64,000 bases of DNA from Ornithinimicrobium sp. CNJ-824 (GTDB taxonomy: Bacteria; Actinomycetota; Actinomycetes; Actinomycetales; Dermatophilaceae): positions 124,001-188,000 of the forward strand of contig NZ_MKKA01000033.1 of NCBI RefSeq assembly GCF_001942405.1, in the 5' to 3' direction. Both the position numbers and the translations under genes were made by a program. Below, in pieces: positions 47,693 through 57,083 of this stretch; positions within the stretch are counted from its first letter, which is position 1; each line of letters begins with the position of its first letter. Below the pieces are notes generated by a model. The model made no database searches and had not been told where the DNA came from. It saw only the letters and a program-made list of their open reading frames with translations.

Positions 47693-49948
47693 TCACCCCC
47701 GCTCCAGGAAGGCCGCCCGCTCGGCGTCGAGCTGGTCGAGCTCGCGCCGGAGCACCGGATGGCGGTCCAGCCCGGGGTCGGCCCGGACGGTCTCCCAGGC
47801 GGCCTCGTGGGCGGCGACGATGAGCTCCTCGTCACGGGCGAGCCGCAGGAAGCGCAGGCCGCTGCGGCCGCCGCTCTGGCTGGCCCCGAGCACGTCGCCC
47901 TCGCGGCGGGTCTCGAGGTCGAGCCGGGCCAGCTCGAAGCCGTCGGTCGTGGCGGCCACCTGGTGGAGCCGTTCGACCGCCGGCCCGTCCTCGGGACCGC
48001 CGGCCTGCTGCGTCACGAGCAGGCAGAGCCCCGGACGCCCCCCTCGACCGACCCGGCCGCGCAGCTGGTGCAGCTGCGAGATGCCGAACCGGTCGGCGTC
48101 CAGGACCACCATCGTCGTCGCGTCGGGCACGTCCACCCCCACCTCGATGACCGTCGTGGCCACCAGGACGTCCACCTCCCCGGCGGCGAACCGGCGCATG
48201 ACCGCGTCCTTCTCGTCGACGGGGAGGCGGCCGTGCAGGCTGGCCAGACGTAGCCCGGCGGTGGCCGGCAGCTGCCCCAGGGCGCGCGCCACCTGGTGCA
48301 CGCCGTGGAGCGTGGGCTCGGACGACTCCTCACCCGTGACCGTGGGCCCGGCGCCGTCACCGTCCTCGTCGTCCCCGGCGGGGACCGTCGGCCCCCCGGG
48401 TCCCACGACCGCCCCCTGCGGAAGGTCGGGGTCGTCCGCCTCGCCGATCCGGGGGCACACGACATACACCTGACCGCCGGTGCGCACCTCCTCGGCGACC
48501 CGCTCCCACGTGCGGCGGACCCAGTCCGGCCGCCCGCCCGGCACCACGTGCGTGGTGATCGGGCGCCGGCCGCGCGGCAGCTCCCGCAGGGTCGAGGTCT
48601 CCATGTCCCCGTAGACGGTCATCGCCACGGTCCGTGGGATCGGCGTCGCGGTCATGACGAGCACGTGGGGCGGGTGGTCCGCCTTGGCCCGCAGGGCGTC
48701 CCGCTGCTCGACCCCGAACCGGTGCTGCTCGTCCACGACGACCAGGCCCAGCTCGGCGAGCTGGACGTGCTCCTGGATCAGCGCGTGGGTGCCCACGACG
48801 ATCCCGGCCGAGCCCGACGCCGCGGCGAGCAGGTTCTCCCGCCGCTCGACGGCGGACTGGCTGCCCAGCAGGAGCGCGACCCTGGTGGCCCGGTCGTCCC
48901 CGCCGAGCATGCCCGCCTCGGCCAGCGGACCCAGGAGCGCACTGATGGCCCGGTGGTGCTGCACGGCGAGCACCTCGGTGGGGGCGAGCAGGGCGGCCTG
49001 ACCGCCCGCGTCGACGACCGCGAGCATCGCGAGCAGGGCCAGGACCGTCTTGCCCGAGCCGACCTCCCCCTGGAGCAGCCGGTGCATCGGCACGGTGCCC
49101 GCGAGGTCGGAGCGCAGCTCCCCGAGGACGCGCTGCTGCCCCTGGGTGAGGTCGAAGGGCAGCCGCCCCAGGAGGGCGTCGACCAGACCGTCCTCGACGG
49201 GCGGGCGGGGCACGGCGGTGGTGGCGTCCTGGGCCAGCCGGGCCCGTGCCAGGGCGGCCTGCACCACGAACGCCTCCTGGAACTTCAGCCGCCACCGGCC
49301 CCGGCGGTGGTCGGCCTCGCGCTGCGGGCGGTGGACCAGCTGGTATGCCTCGCGCAGGTCGGGCAGCCCGTGCGTCCGCCGGACCTCCGGCGGCACCGGG
49401 TCCGGCAGCTCGTCGAGCGCGTGCAGCACCAGGTCGAGGGTGTCCCCGTGGACGATCGGCGAGACCTTGGGGGTGGCCGGGTAGACCGGCACCAGGCCCC
49501 CGAGCAGCCACCCGCCCGAGGTCGCGCCGGAGGCCTCGCCCAGGACGGCGTAGTCGGGGTGGGTCAGCTGCAGGGAACGGCCGTAGCTGCCGACCTGGCC
49601 GGAGCAGACGACGCGCACGCCCGGGACCAACCGGTCCTGGTGGCCGTAGGGCTTGAAGAAGGTCAGCTGGATAGTGCCGCCGACCTCGTCCTCGACGTCC
49701 ACCACGAGGATGCGCCCCCGCCGCTGCCGCATCTGCCGGGTCGTGGACGCGCGCACGGTCCCCACCACCACGACGTCCTCGCCGTGCGGCAGCTGGGCGA
49801 ACGCCGTCGGGCGGGCGGGGTCCAGGTAGGTGCGTGGCAGGAAGTCCAGCAGGTCACGGACCGTCCGCATCCCCCGGGCCCGCTCCAGCCGGGCGGCGGT
49901 CGCGCCCACGACGGTCCGCAGCCGGGTGTCCAGGTCGACGCCGCTCAC
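47693..49948 (-). CDS. recG: ATP-dependent DNA helicase RecG
   Basis: 751 residues. The N-terminal wedge domain (OB fold, about 50-170) is followed by the SF2 helicase: LLQGEVGSGKTVLALLAM (Walker A), VVDEQHRFG (DEQH), TATPIPRTVAM, LHGRLPVDEKDAVMRRF and the QLRGRVGRGG motif VI. It reverses stalled forks. An acidic insertion (GDDEDGDGAGPTVTGEESSE) between helicase lobes is lineage-specific. A GGTATGCC copy at 49343 forces a GCA codon in REAYQLVHRP. GTG 49948 starts 25 bases after the DAK-domain gene. Confidence 0.96.
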   Translation of the reverse strand: MSGVDLDTRLRTVVGATAARLERARGMRTVRDLLDFLPRTYLDPARPTAFAQLPHGEDVVVVGTVRASTTRQMRQRRGRILVVDVEDEVGGTIQLTFFKPYGHQDRLVPGVRVVCSGQVGSYGRSLQLTHPDYAVLGEASGATSGGWLLGGLVPVYPATPKVSPIVHGDTLDLVLHALDELPDPVPPEVRRTHGLPDLREAYQLVHRPQREADHRRGRWRLKFQEAFVVQAALARARLAQDATTAVPRPPVEDGLVDALLGRLPFDLTQGQQRVLGELRSDLAGTVPMHRLLQGEVGSGKTVLALLAMLAVVDAGGQAALLAPTEVLAVQHHRAISALLGPLAEAGMLGGDDRATRVALLLGSQSAVERRENLLAAASGSAGIVVGTHALIQEHVQLAELGLVVVDEQHRFGVEQRDALRAKADHPPHVLVMTATPIPRTVAMTVYGDMETSTLRELPRGRRPITTHVVPGGRPDWVRRTWERVAEEVRTGGQVYVVCPRIGEADDPDLPQGAVVGPGGPTVPAGDDEDGDGAGPTVTGEESSEPTLHGVHQVARALGQLPATAGLRLASLHGRLPVDEKDAVMRRFAAGEVDVLVATTVIEVGVDVPDATTMVVLDADRFGISQLHQLRGRVGRGGRPGLCLLVTQQAGGPEDGPAVERLHQVAATTDGFELARLDLETRREGDVLGASQSGGRSGLRFLRLARDEELIVAAHEAAWETVRADPGLDRHPVLRRELDQLDAERAAFLERG

Positions 49949-49973
49949 GACCGCGCCCTCCCGACGGCCACGT

Positions 49974-51689
49974 TCACTCCACCCCCAGCAGCCAGGGGAA
50001 GGTCGGCTGTCCCCCGTCGAGCCGGACGACCTCCACCTCCGGGTGCTCCGCCAGCGCCGGGCCGAGCACCGCGTCGAGCTCGTCCTCCCCGGCCCGCTCG
50101 CCCCGGACCACCGTGACCACCTCGGCCCCGGGGTGCCACAGCAGGTCCAGCACCGTCCGGGCGGCCTCCGCCGGGTGCTCGGCCACCGCCACCACGGTGC
50201 CGTCGACCAGGCCCAGCCACTGGCCCCGGAGCACCCGGCCCACGGGCGTGTCGGCGTCCCGGTCGGCGGGGGTGAGCGCACCGGAGCGCACCCCTCCGCA
50301 CGCGTCGGCCATGTCGGCCACGGTGGTCCGCGGGTCGGCGTCCTCGTCGAGCACCGCCAGGGCCGCGAGCCCCTCGACGACGCTCCGGGTCGGGACGACG
50401 TCCACGACCAGTCCCCCGGCCCGCGCCTCCTGGGCCGCCGCCCGGGCGACCATCACCGTGTCGGGGTCGTTCGGCAGGAGGACCAGGTGGGGCGCGTCGG
50501 CCGCCCACAGGGCGGACAGCAGCTGCCCCGCCGAGGCCCGACGGCGCGGGCCCGACGGCACCACCTGGGCACCACCCGCGGAGAAGATGTCCTGCAGCCC
50601 GGGGCCAAGGACGCAGGCGACGACGCCCAGCCGGACGACGGCGGACGGCCCACGGCCGTCGTCGTCCTGGGTGCGGGTGGTGCCCGCCCCCTCCCCGGCT
50701 CCTTCGAGCCGGCCGCCGTCGGCCAGGGAGGTCAGCCGGACCTCCTCCACCTGACCGGCCGAGCTCCCGGCCTCCACGGCCGACCGGGGGTCGCGCAGGT
50801 GCACGTGGACCCGGTAGTCGTGCGGCCCGCCGGCGACGACGACCGACTCGCCGAGCCGGCGGAGGTGACCACGCAGCCGGTCGGCCCGGACGGGGTCGCT
50901 GCCGGTGAGCAGGTACATCACCTCGACCTGGTCCTCCCCCGTCACCGGGGCGCAGGCGTGCACCCCGCCGTCCGCGGCCGACCCGTCCCCGGCCGCCCCG
51001 GTCGAGGGCACCTCCCACCAGCGCGGCAGCTCGGCGACGACCGCGTGGGTCCGCTCCTGCAGGACGGCGTCGAGGGCCTCGACGACCACGACCAGACCCG
51101 CACCGCCGGCGTCCACCACTCCCGCGTGCCGCAGCTCCGGCAGCTGCTCCGGCGTCCGGGCCAGGGCCACCCGGGCCTCCTGGAGCGCCGCCGCCACGAC
51201 GTCGGCGACCTGGGTCCCGCCCGCGTCCACCACGGACCGGGCACCCTCGGCGGCGGCCCGGGCGACCGACAGGATCGTCCCCTCGACCGGTGCGGCCACC
51301 GCGTCCCAGGCCGCCCGGGCGGCCGTCTCGAAGGCGACCGCGAGGTCCTCGGGCCCGGCCGCCCGCACACCGGGGCCGACCGCCTCCGCGAGACCGCGGG
51401 CGAGCTGGGAGAGGATCACGCCGGAGTTGCCCCGCGCGGAGAGGAGCATCCCCCGGGCGATGAGGGCCAGGCCCTCGTCGAGCCGTTCCGTCCCCGCCCC
51501 CAGCTCGAACTGCCCCCGGACGAAGTCCAGGGCGCCGTCCATCGTCAGGAACATGTTGGTGCCCGTGTCCCCGTCGGCCACCGGGTAGACGTTGAGCGCG
51601 TCGATCCGCTCCCTCGCCGTGCCCAGCGCCGACCGTGCCGTCACCGCCCACCGGCGGGCGGTGACCAGGTCGAGGGACGGGCGGGACAC
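49974..51689 (-). CDS. DAK (DhaL)-domain protein, FakA/YloV-like
   Basis: 571 residues. The N-terminal DhaL domain has NVYPVADGDTGTNMFLTM (Mg-ATP ligands) and LLSARGNSGVILSQL; the remainder matches the two-domain C-terminal part of the fatty-acid kinase FakA group (VVDAGGAGLVVVVEALDAV; LLPNDPDTVMVARAAAQE). FakA phosphorylates fatty acids held by DegV/FakB proteins; in actinobacteria this gene is always next to recG and its role is unproved. Start GTG 51689 with TAGTTT six bases upstream; divergent from rpmB. Confidence 0.88.
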   Translation of the reverse strand: MSRPSLDLVTARRWAVTARSALGTARERIDALNVYPVADGDTGTNMFLTMDGALDFVRGQFELGAGTERLDEGLALIARGMLLSARGNSGVILSQLARGLAEAVGPGVRAAGPEDLAVAFETAARAAWDAVAAPVEGTILSVARAAAEGARSVVDAGGTQVADVVAAALQEARVALARTPEQLPELRHAGVVDAGGAGLVVVVEALDAVLQERTHAVVAELPRWWEVPSTGAAGDGSAADGGVHACAPVTGEDQVEVMYLLTGSDPVRADRLRGHLRRLGESVVVAGGPHDYRVHVHLRDPRSAVEAGSSAGQVEEVRLTSLADGGRLEGAGEGAGTTRTQDDDGRGPSAVVRLGVVACVLGPGLQDIFSAGGAQVVPSGPRRRASAGQLLSALWAADAPHLVLLPNDPDTVMVARAAAQEARAGGLVVDVVPTRSVVEGLAALAVLDEDADPRTTVADMADACGGVRSGALTPADRDADTPVGRVLRGQWLGLVDGTVVAVAEHPAEAARTVLDLLWHPGAEVVTVVRGERAGEDELDAVLGPALAEHPEVEVVRLDGGQPTFPWLLGVE

Positions 51690-51695
51690 GAGGCC

Positions 51696-51701
51696 AAACT
51701 A
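51696..51701 (-). promoter_or_regulatory. -10-like hexamer of the DAK-domain gene
   Basis: TAGTTT ends six bases before GTG 51689. Confidence 0.5.
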
Positions 51702-51773
51702 CCTGTCGCCCCAGGTGCGTCGGCGGTGTCCACACCCCGGGCGCGAACCCCTCGCGGCGGGGCGGCCGGCGAT

Positions 51774-51803
51774 TTGGGCCCCGCAACGACCCTCCGGTAC
51801 GCT
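51774..51803 (+). promoter_or_regulatory. Promoter of rpmB
   Basis: TTGGGC, 18 bases, TACGCT: the same -35 and spacing as rpsB. It gives a leader of about 85 bases before the AGGAG of rpmB. Confidence 0.6.
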
Positions 51804-51894
51804 GACGAGGTTGCCCGGCGGCGACGGCGCGACCCGACCTCGCCCAGGACGCCGGCACGACGACCATCGCACCGACCGACACCAGGAGAACACC

Positions 51895-52080
51895 GTGGCT
51901 GCCACTTGCGACGTCTGCGGCAAGGGACCGAGCTTCGGTCACAGCATCTCGCACTCCCACCGCCGCACCAAGCGTCGCTGGAACCCGAACATCCAGCGCG
52001 TCCGGGCGATGGTGGGTTCGACCCCCAAGCGCCTCAACGTGTGCACCTCCTGCCTGAAGGCAGGCAAGGTCACCCGCTGA
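51895..52080 (+). CDS. rpmB: 50S ribosomal protein L28
   Basis: 61 residues, VAATCDVCGKGPSFGHSISHSHRRTKRRWNPNIQ, the L28 signature with a CxxC and a second pair CTSC, the zinc-containing form. GTG 51895 is five bases after AGGAGAA. It is a single-gene unit ended by the hairpin at 52108-52140. Confidence 0.97.
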   Translation: MAATCDVCGKGPSFGHSISHSHRRTKRRWNPNIQRVRAMVGSTPKRLNVCTSCLKAGKVTR

Positions 52081-52107
52081 GCGTCCGGGGCCTGCCCCGA
52101 CCCGCCT

Positions 52108-52140
52108 GAGCCGGCCGCACCCGAGGGTGCGAGCCGGCTC
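52108..52140 (+). terminator. Terminator of rpmB
   Basis: A 14-bp stem with a one-base bulge (GAGCCGGC-CGCACC against its complement) and a short loop lies 28 bases after rpmB. It may also serve thiL from the other side. Confidence 0.65.
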
Positions 52141-52170
52141 TCGTGCGTCGTGGTGGTGGGTCCGGGCGGT

Positions 52171-53202
52171 TCACCCGCCGAAGTGGTCCCAGCCGCCCGT
52201 CCGGGGGTCGAGCCGGCGGCCCTCCAGCCAGACCCCGGCCGGCGGCTCGTCGTCCGCCTGCGAGGGCACCACCTGCCCCAGGACCGTCCAGCCGTCCGGG
52301 GGCCCCGTCCGGGGCGGGAACGTCGCGAGCAGCTCGTGCTCCTCGCCGCCGGCGAGCACCTGCGCGCGGGCGTCGGCGGGGGCCAGCGCAGGCTGCAGCA
52401 GGCCGGCCAGCCGGTCCAGCGGGCCCGGGTCGAGCCGGACGCGCACGCCGCTGGCCCGCGCCACCCGGTCGGCGTCCCGCACGAGCCCGTCCGAGACGTC
52501 GATCATCGACCGCGCGCCCGCCCGGGCCGCGACCGGGCCCTGCTCCAGGTCCGTCGTCGGACGACGGTGGTGGTCGAGCAGCCCGGCCTCCTGCCCGTCC
52601 CGGCCCGGGGCCACCCCTCGGCGGAGCAGCAGCAGCCCCGCGCCGGAACGGCCCAGCGGCCCGGACACCGCCAGCACGTCCCCCGCCCGCGCGCCGCTGC
52701 GCAGCACCGGTCGGGCGACCCCCTCCCCGAGCTCGCCGAGGGCCGTGACCGACACGACCACCTCCTGCGCCCCGGCGGACGAGAGGTCCCCGCCGACCAC
52801 CGGCACGCCCGCCCTGGTCGCGGCCCACGCCGTGCCGGCGAGCAGGTCGCGCACCCAGTCCACCGGAAGGTCCTGCGGGGCGACGAGGGTGACCAGCAGA
52901 CCGGTCCCCCGGCCGCCCATGGCGGCCAGGTCGGCCAGGTTCTGGGTGACGACCTTCACCCCCACGTCCTCGCCGGTCGACCACTCGTCGCGCCAGTCGC
53001 GGCCGCGGACCACCGTGTCCGTGGTCGCCAGGACGGCGCCCGACGGGACCCTCAGGTAGGCGGTGTCGTCCCCCGGCCCGACGAGCACCCCGCCGCCGGG
53101 CAGCCCGCCGTACGCGGCGAAGACCTCCTCGAGCAGCCGGCTCTCGCCGAGCCCCGCCAGGGTCGCCCGGTCCGTCTGCGGCACCTGCTCGGGGTGCTCC
53201 AT
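52171..53202 (-). CDS. thiL: Thiamine-monophosphate kinase
   Basis: 343 residues, an AIR-synthase-fold kinase making thiamine pyrophosphate. VGPGDDTAYLRVPSG and VLATTDTVVRGRDWRDEW carry the metal/ATP Asp residues; DLAAMGGRGTGLLVTLVAP, VGGDLSSAGAQ and MIDVSDGLVRDADRVAR follow. ATG 53202 is preceded by GGAGGGACAGG. It starts 70 bases from the divergent RAM-domain gene, the same arrangement (thiL-Lrp-DUF3515-ddl) as in many actinobacteria. Confidence 0.95.
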   Translation of the reverse strand: MEHPEQVPQTDRATLAGLGESRLLEEVFAAYGGLPGGGVLVGPGDDTAYLRVPSGAVLATTDTVVRGRDWRDEWSTGEDVGVKVVTQNLADLAAMGGRGTGLLVTLVAPQDLPVDWVRDLLAGTAWAATRAGVPVVGGDLSSAGAQEVVVSVTALGELGEGVARPVLRSGARAGDVLAVSGPLGRSGAGLLLLRRGVAPGRDGQEAGLLDHHRRPTTDLEQGPVAARAGARSMIDVSDGLVRDADRVARASGVRVRLDPGPLDRLAGLLQPALAPADARAQVLAGGEEHELLATFPPRTGPPDGWTVLGQVVPSQADDEPPAGVWLEGRRLDPRTGGWDHFGG

Positions 53203-53271
53203 ACCTGTCCCTCCGTCGTCCGGCTGCCGGTGGCACGGTAGCCTGCCCACGTCCCGTCCCGGAGGTGCACC

Positions 53272-53505
53272 GTGATCAAGGCCTACATCCTCGTCCAGAC
53301 CGAGGTGGGCGCCGCAGGGCAGGTGACCGAGACCGTCCGCTCCCTGCCCGGTGTGCGCAGCGCGGAGATCGTCGCCGGCCCCTACGACGCGATCGTCGTC
53401 GCCGAGGCCCCCACCGTGCAGTCGCTGGGCCGCGAGGTGATCGCCGCGGTCCAGGAGGTGCCGCGCATCACCCGGACGACCACGTGCACCGTCGTCGAGT
53501 TCTGA
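53272..53505 (+). CDS. Stand-alone Lrp/AsnC ligand-binding (RAM) domain protein
   Basis: 77 residues with no DNA-binding helix-turn-helix: IKAYILVQTEVGAAGQVTETVRSLPGVRSAEIVAGPYDAIVVAEA is the amino-acid-binding RAM fold. Such proteins form rings and may modulate full-length Lrp proteins. GTG 53272 follows GGAGG. The last 22 bases overlap the DUF3515 lipoprotein gene in another frame. Confidence 0.9.
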   Translation: MIKAYILVQTEVGAAGQVTETVRSLPGVRSAEIVAGPYDAIVVAEAPTVQSLGREVIAAVQEVPRITRTTTCTVVEF

Positions 53506-53959
53506 CGGTCCTCCCCGCGCTGGCCGTCCTGCCCCTGCTCGCCGGGTGCGGGGAGCAGCCGGTCCGGGCCGCGCCCTTCGACCGGTCCGACTCCCCGGAG
53601 TGCCGGCGGGTGGCCGCCCACTGGCCGGGGACGGTCGCTGGCCTGGAGCCGAGGGTCACCGCCGTCCAGTCGGTGGGGGTGGCCGCCTGGGGCGATCCGC
53701 CGGTCGTGGCACGCTGCGGCAAGAACCTCCGGGCCCCACGACCGATCCCTGCATCGACGTCAGCGGGGTGGACTGGGTGGCCACCGAGCTGGAGGACGGC
53801 ACGATGTTCACCACCTTCGGCCGGGACCCGGCGCTGGAGGTGCTCGTCCCCTCGGAGCACGGCACCGCACCGCTGCTGCTGCCCGCCTTCGAGGAGGCCG
53901 CCCGCCAGGTGCCCCAGGACCAGGGACGGTGCGTCGCGGTCGACGACGCCGACGGCTAG
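53484..53959 (+). CDS. DUF3515 lipoprotein, frame broken
   Basis: The reconstruction gives 158 residues. GTG 53484 opens a short lipoprotein signal (VHRRRVLTVLPALAVLPLLAGC) with a LAGC lipobox, so the mature protein is lipid-anchored outside the membrane. The DUF3515 core is VVARCGKN...PCIDVSGVDWVATELEDGTMFTTFGRDPALEVLVP. The frame breaks at about 53733; one C added after AAGAA restores KNPPGPTTDPC. This family is a regular neighbour of ddl in actinobacteria and its function is unknown; an envelope role is likely. Confidence 0.82.
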
Positions 53960-54023
53960 GAGACGCCTGGCGGCCCCGACCTGGGTACGCTCGACCGCCC
54001 TCCCCGGCCGCCGCACGGTCGCG

Positions 54024-55180
54024 TCAGCGCAGCCCGAGGGGGCGGTCCAGGGCCAGCTGCAGCAGCTCCTCCACGAGCTCGGGGTAGGAGACGCCGGAGG
54101 CCGCCCAGGCCTGGGGGTACATGGAGAACGGGGTGAAGCCGGGCATGGTGTTGATCTCGTTGAGCACCACGTCGCCGGCGGGGGTGACGAAGCAGTCGAC
54201 CCTCGCCAGCCCCTCGCACCCGGCCGTCTCGAAGGCGGTGCGGGCGATGCGGTGGATCTCGTCGCGGACCGGGGGCGGGACGTCGGCCGGGGCGGTGATC
54301 CGGACGCTGGCCTCGTCGAGGTACTTGGCCTCGAAGTCATAGAACTCGTGGCCGACGCCGGTCACGGTGATCTCGCCGCACTCGCTCACCCTGGGGGGCT
54401 CGGTCCCCCGGCCCTGCAGGACCCCGCACTCGATCTCACGGCCGTCGATGCCCTGCTCGACCAGCACCTTCGGGTCGTGCGACCGGGCCTTCTCGATGGC
54501 GGCCTCCAGCCCGGCCGGATCGTCGACCTTGTGGACGCCGACCGAGGACCCGGCCCGGGCAGGCTTGACGAAGACCGGGAGGTCCAGGGCCCGGGCCGCC
54601 TCGAGGCAGGCTGCCCGGTCGCGCCGCCACGCCAGGTCGGTGATGACCGTGTAGGCCCCCACGGGCAGACCGGCGGCGGCGAAGACGACCTTCATGACGT
54701 GCTTGTCCATCATCGCCGCGGAGGCCAGCACCCCGCAGCCGACGTACCGGATGTCGGCCAGCTCCAGCAGGCCCTGGATGGTTCCGTCCTCCCCGAAGGG
54801 TCCGTGCAGCAGCGGCAGCACGACGTCGATCACGCCCACCTCCACCGTCGACCCGTCGTCCTGGACGAGCCGCCACACGTGGTCCACCCCGCCGAGGGGC
54901 ACCATCACCTGGGCGCCCATCGGCGGAACCTCGGGCAGCCGGCCGTCGCGGATCTCCAGGCTGCCGGGTCGTCGGGGACGAGCACCCAGTGCCCGTCGCG
55001 GGTGATGCCGATCGGCACGACGTCGTACCGGTCGCGGTCCAGGGTGCGCAGCACGCTCGCCGCGGTCGCGCAGGAGATGGAGTGCTCCTCGGAGCGGCCG
55101 CCGAAGACGACGGCGACCCGGGGGCGCACGGGCTGGGCGTCCGCCGGCGGGACGCTGGGGGCAGGGGGCTGGCTGTCCAT
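54024..55180 (-). CDS. ddl: D-alanine--D-alanine ligase, frame broken
   Basis: The reconstruction gives 385 residues. This ATP-grasp enzyme makes the D-Ala-D-Ala end of the peptidoglycan stem. Seen: [64 protein letters not shown], and [16 protein letters not shown]. The frame breaks at about 54958, where GCAGCCTGG needs one C to read [21 protein letters not shown] 55180 has TAGGCT eight bases upstream. It faces the DUF3515 gene and is 94 bases from gpsA. Confidence 0.95.
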
Positions 55181-55188
55181 CGCGACCG

Positions 55189-55194
55189 AGCCTA
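55189..55194 (-). promoter_or_regulatory. -10-like hexamer of ddl
   Basis: TAGGCT ends eight bases before ATG 55180. Confidence 0.45.
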
Positions 55195-55274
55195 GTCGGC
55201 GTGCGCAGGAGGCCCGGGGCAGGACGCGCCCTGCGGCCGTTCCGGCCGTCCGCTCCCGGGGCGGTCGGTCGCGG

Positions 55275-56276
55275 TCAGCCCCGCTCGTGCTTGCGGGCCC
55301 GGGACATCAACGCCCCGGTGAGCTGTCCGGGGGTCACGTGGCCCTCTACGACGGCGGCCACGCCCTGGCAGATCGGCATGTCGACCCCGTGCCCGGCGGC
55401 CAGGTCGACCACGGAGCGGCACGAGCGCACGCCCTCGGCCGTCTGGTGGGGCACGGCCACCATCTCCTCCACGGACCGTCCCTGGCCCAGGGCCACCCCC
55501 ACCCGGTGGTTGCGCGACAGCGGTGACATGCAGGTGGCGATGAGGTCGCCGACGCCGGCCAGCCCCATGAGCGTGGCGGGGTCGCCGCCCAGGGCCTCGC
55601 CCAGCCTGCTGATCTCGGCCAGGCCTCGGGTGATGAGCGAGGACTTGGTGTTGTCGCCGTACCCGAGGCCCTCGGCCATCCCCACCCCCAGGGCGATGAC
55701 GTTCTTGACCGCCCCGCCGATCTCGGCCCCGACGACGTCGGTCTGGGTGTAGGGCCGGAAGTAGGGGGGCGCGATCATCGCGGCCACCCGCTCGGCGGCG
55801 GCGAGGTCGGTGCAGGCGACGACGCTGGCGGCGGGCTGCCGGGCGGCGATCTCCTTGCTGAGGTTGGGGCCGGAGACCACGACGATCCGGTCCCGCTCGA
55901 TCCCCGCCGCCTCGACCACCTGGCTCATCCGCAGGCCGGTGCCGCGCTCGATGCCCTTCATGAGGGACACGACGAGGGCGTCCTCCGGGACCACCTGGGC
56001 CCAGCGGCCCAGGTTGTCGCGCAGGCTCTGCGAGGGGACGGCGAGGACGACGAGGTCAGCCCCCTCGGCGGCCTCCGCCGGATCGGTGGTGGCCGTCACC
56101 GCCGGCGGCAGCTCGACCCCGAGGAGGTAGTCGTCGTTGGTGTGCCGTTCGCGGACCTCCTGGGCGACCTCCTGTCGACGTGCCCACAGGGTCACGGACG
56201 ACGCACCGCCGTCGGCGAGCACCTGGGCGAAGGCGGTGCCCCAGCTGCCGGCGCCGAAGACGGCCGCCCGCGTCAC
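55275..56276 (-). CDS. gpsA: Glycerol-3-phosphate dehydrogenase [NAD(P)+]
   Basis: 333 residues. The dinucleotide-binding [91 protein letters not shown] (catalytic Lys) are complete. It makes sn-glycerol 3-phosphate for phospholipids. GTG 56276 overlaps the plsC TGA (GTGA), so the two lipid-synthesis genes are coupled. Confidence 0.97.
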   Translation of the reverse strand: MTRAAVFGAGSWGTAFAQVLADGGASSVTLWARRQEVAQEVRERHTNDDYLLGVELPPAVTATTDPAEAAEGADLVVLAVPSQSLRDNLGRWAQVVPEDALVVSLMKGIERGTGLRMSQVVEAAGIERDRIVVVSGPNLSKEIAARQPAASVVACTDLAAAERVAAMIAPPYFRPYTQTDVVGAEIGGAVKNVIALGVGMAEGLGYGDNTKSSLITRGLAEISRLGEALGGDPATLMGLAGVGDLIATCMSPLSRNHRVGVALGQGRSVEEMVAVPHQTAEGVRSCRSVVDLAAGHGVDMPICQGVAAVVEGHVTPGQLTGALMSRARKHERG

Positions 56277-57037
56277 CGGGACTCCCCCCGGTCGAGGGGG
56301 GAACCGGTGGCGCCACCGGTGCGGGTCACCGGGTCGTAGGGCACGGAAGGGGCAGGTTCACCCCTCAGCCCGGCCACGATCCCGGTGACGGCCGCCATGA
56401 CGCGTTCGGTCGCCTCGACGTGGGCCTTGGGGTCGTCGGCCCGGTCGTAGAGGTCCGACAGGTCCACCGGTGGGCCGGCCTCGACGTGCTGGACGGGTCG
56501 GCGCAGCAGGTTCCCCGGGCGCCGCGCGTAGCGGCCGAGGACCTCCTGGGCCCCCCACTGGCCGACCGGGACGACGGGGGCCCGGCTGGTGAGGGCGAGC
56601 CGACCGACACCCGCCTTGGCCCGCATGGGCCACAGGTCCGGGTCCCGGGTGAGGGTGCCCTCGGGCATGATCGCGATGCACTTGCCCTCCAGCAGGGCCC
56701 GCCGTGCCTCGTCCAGGGCGTCCCGGGCCTGGGTGCTGCGTCGACGGACCGGCACCTGCTCCAGGTGCCGGAGCGCCGCGCCGAGGAGGGGCACCTCGAA
56801 CAGGGACGACTTGGCCAGGAAGAACGGCGGTCGCCCCTGGTCGACGAGGAAGTGGGCCAGCATGAAGGGGTCCACCTCGGAGTAGTGGTTGCTGGCGACG
56901 ATGAACCCGCCGGTCGCCGGCACGTGCTCGGCGCCCGACCACGACCGACGGGTGATGCCCATCAGCACAGGGCGGACGGTGCCGATGACGGCCCGGTAGG
57001 ACCAGGGGATCGGTTGGCGGACGGGCTGACGGGTCAC
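56273..57037 (-). CDS. plsC: 1-acyl-glycerol-3-phosphate acyltransferase
   Basis: 254 residues. The catalytic motif NHYSEVDP gives H51 and D56 (HX4D) and MPEGTLTR holds the phosphate-binding EGT at 126-128. It acylates lysophosphatidate at the membrane, feeding CdsA. GTG 57037 has CAAGAT six bases upstream. The C-terminal 40 residues are variable. The gene is 46 bases from the divergent cofC. Confidence 0.92.
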   Translation of the reverse strand: MTRQPVRQPIPWSYRAVIGTVRPVLMGITRRSWSGAEHVPATGGFIVASNHYSEVDPFMLAHFLVDQGRPPFFLAKSSLFEVPLLGAALRHLEQVPVRRRSTQARDALDEARRALLEGKCIAIMPEGTLTRDPDLWPMRAKAGVGRLALTSRAPVVPVGQWGAQEVLGRYARRPGNLLRRPVQHVEAGPPVDLSDLYDRADDPKAHVEATERVMAAVTGIVAGLRGEPAPSVPYDPVTRTGGATGSPLDRGESR

Positions 57038-57043
57038 GGCGCC

Positions 57044-57049
57044 ATCTTG
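57044..57049 (-). promoter_or_regulatory. -10-like hexamer of plsC
   Basis: CAAGAT ends six bases before GTG 57037. Confidence 0.4.
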
Positions 57050-57071
57050 TCACCCGTCCGGGCCCGTCCAC

Positions 57072-57077
57072 CAGAAT
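57072..57077 (+). promoter_or_regulatory. -10-like hexamer of cofC
   Basis: CAGAAT ends six bases before GTG 57084. Confidence 0.4.
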
Positions 57078-57083
57078 GGCCGG

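Noticed and set aside
53203-53271. TPP riboswitch near thiL
   Set aside because: The 69-base gap is too short and lacks the conserved CUGAGA-type core on either strand.
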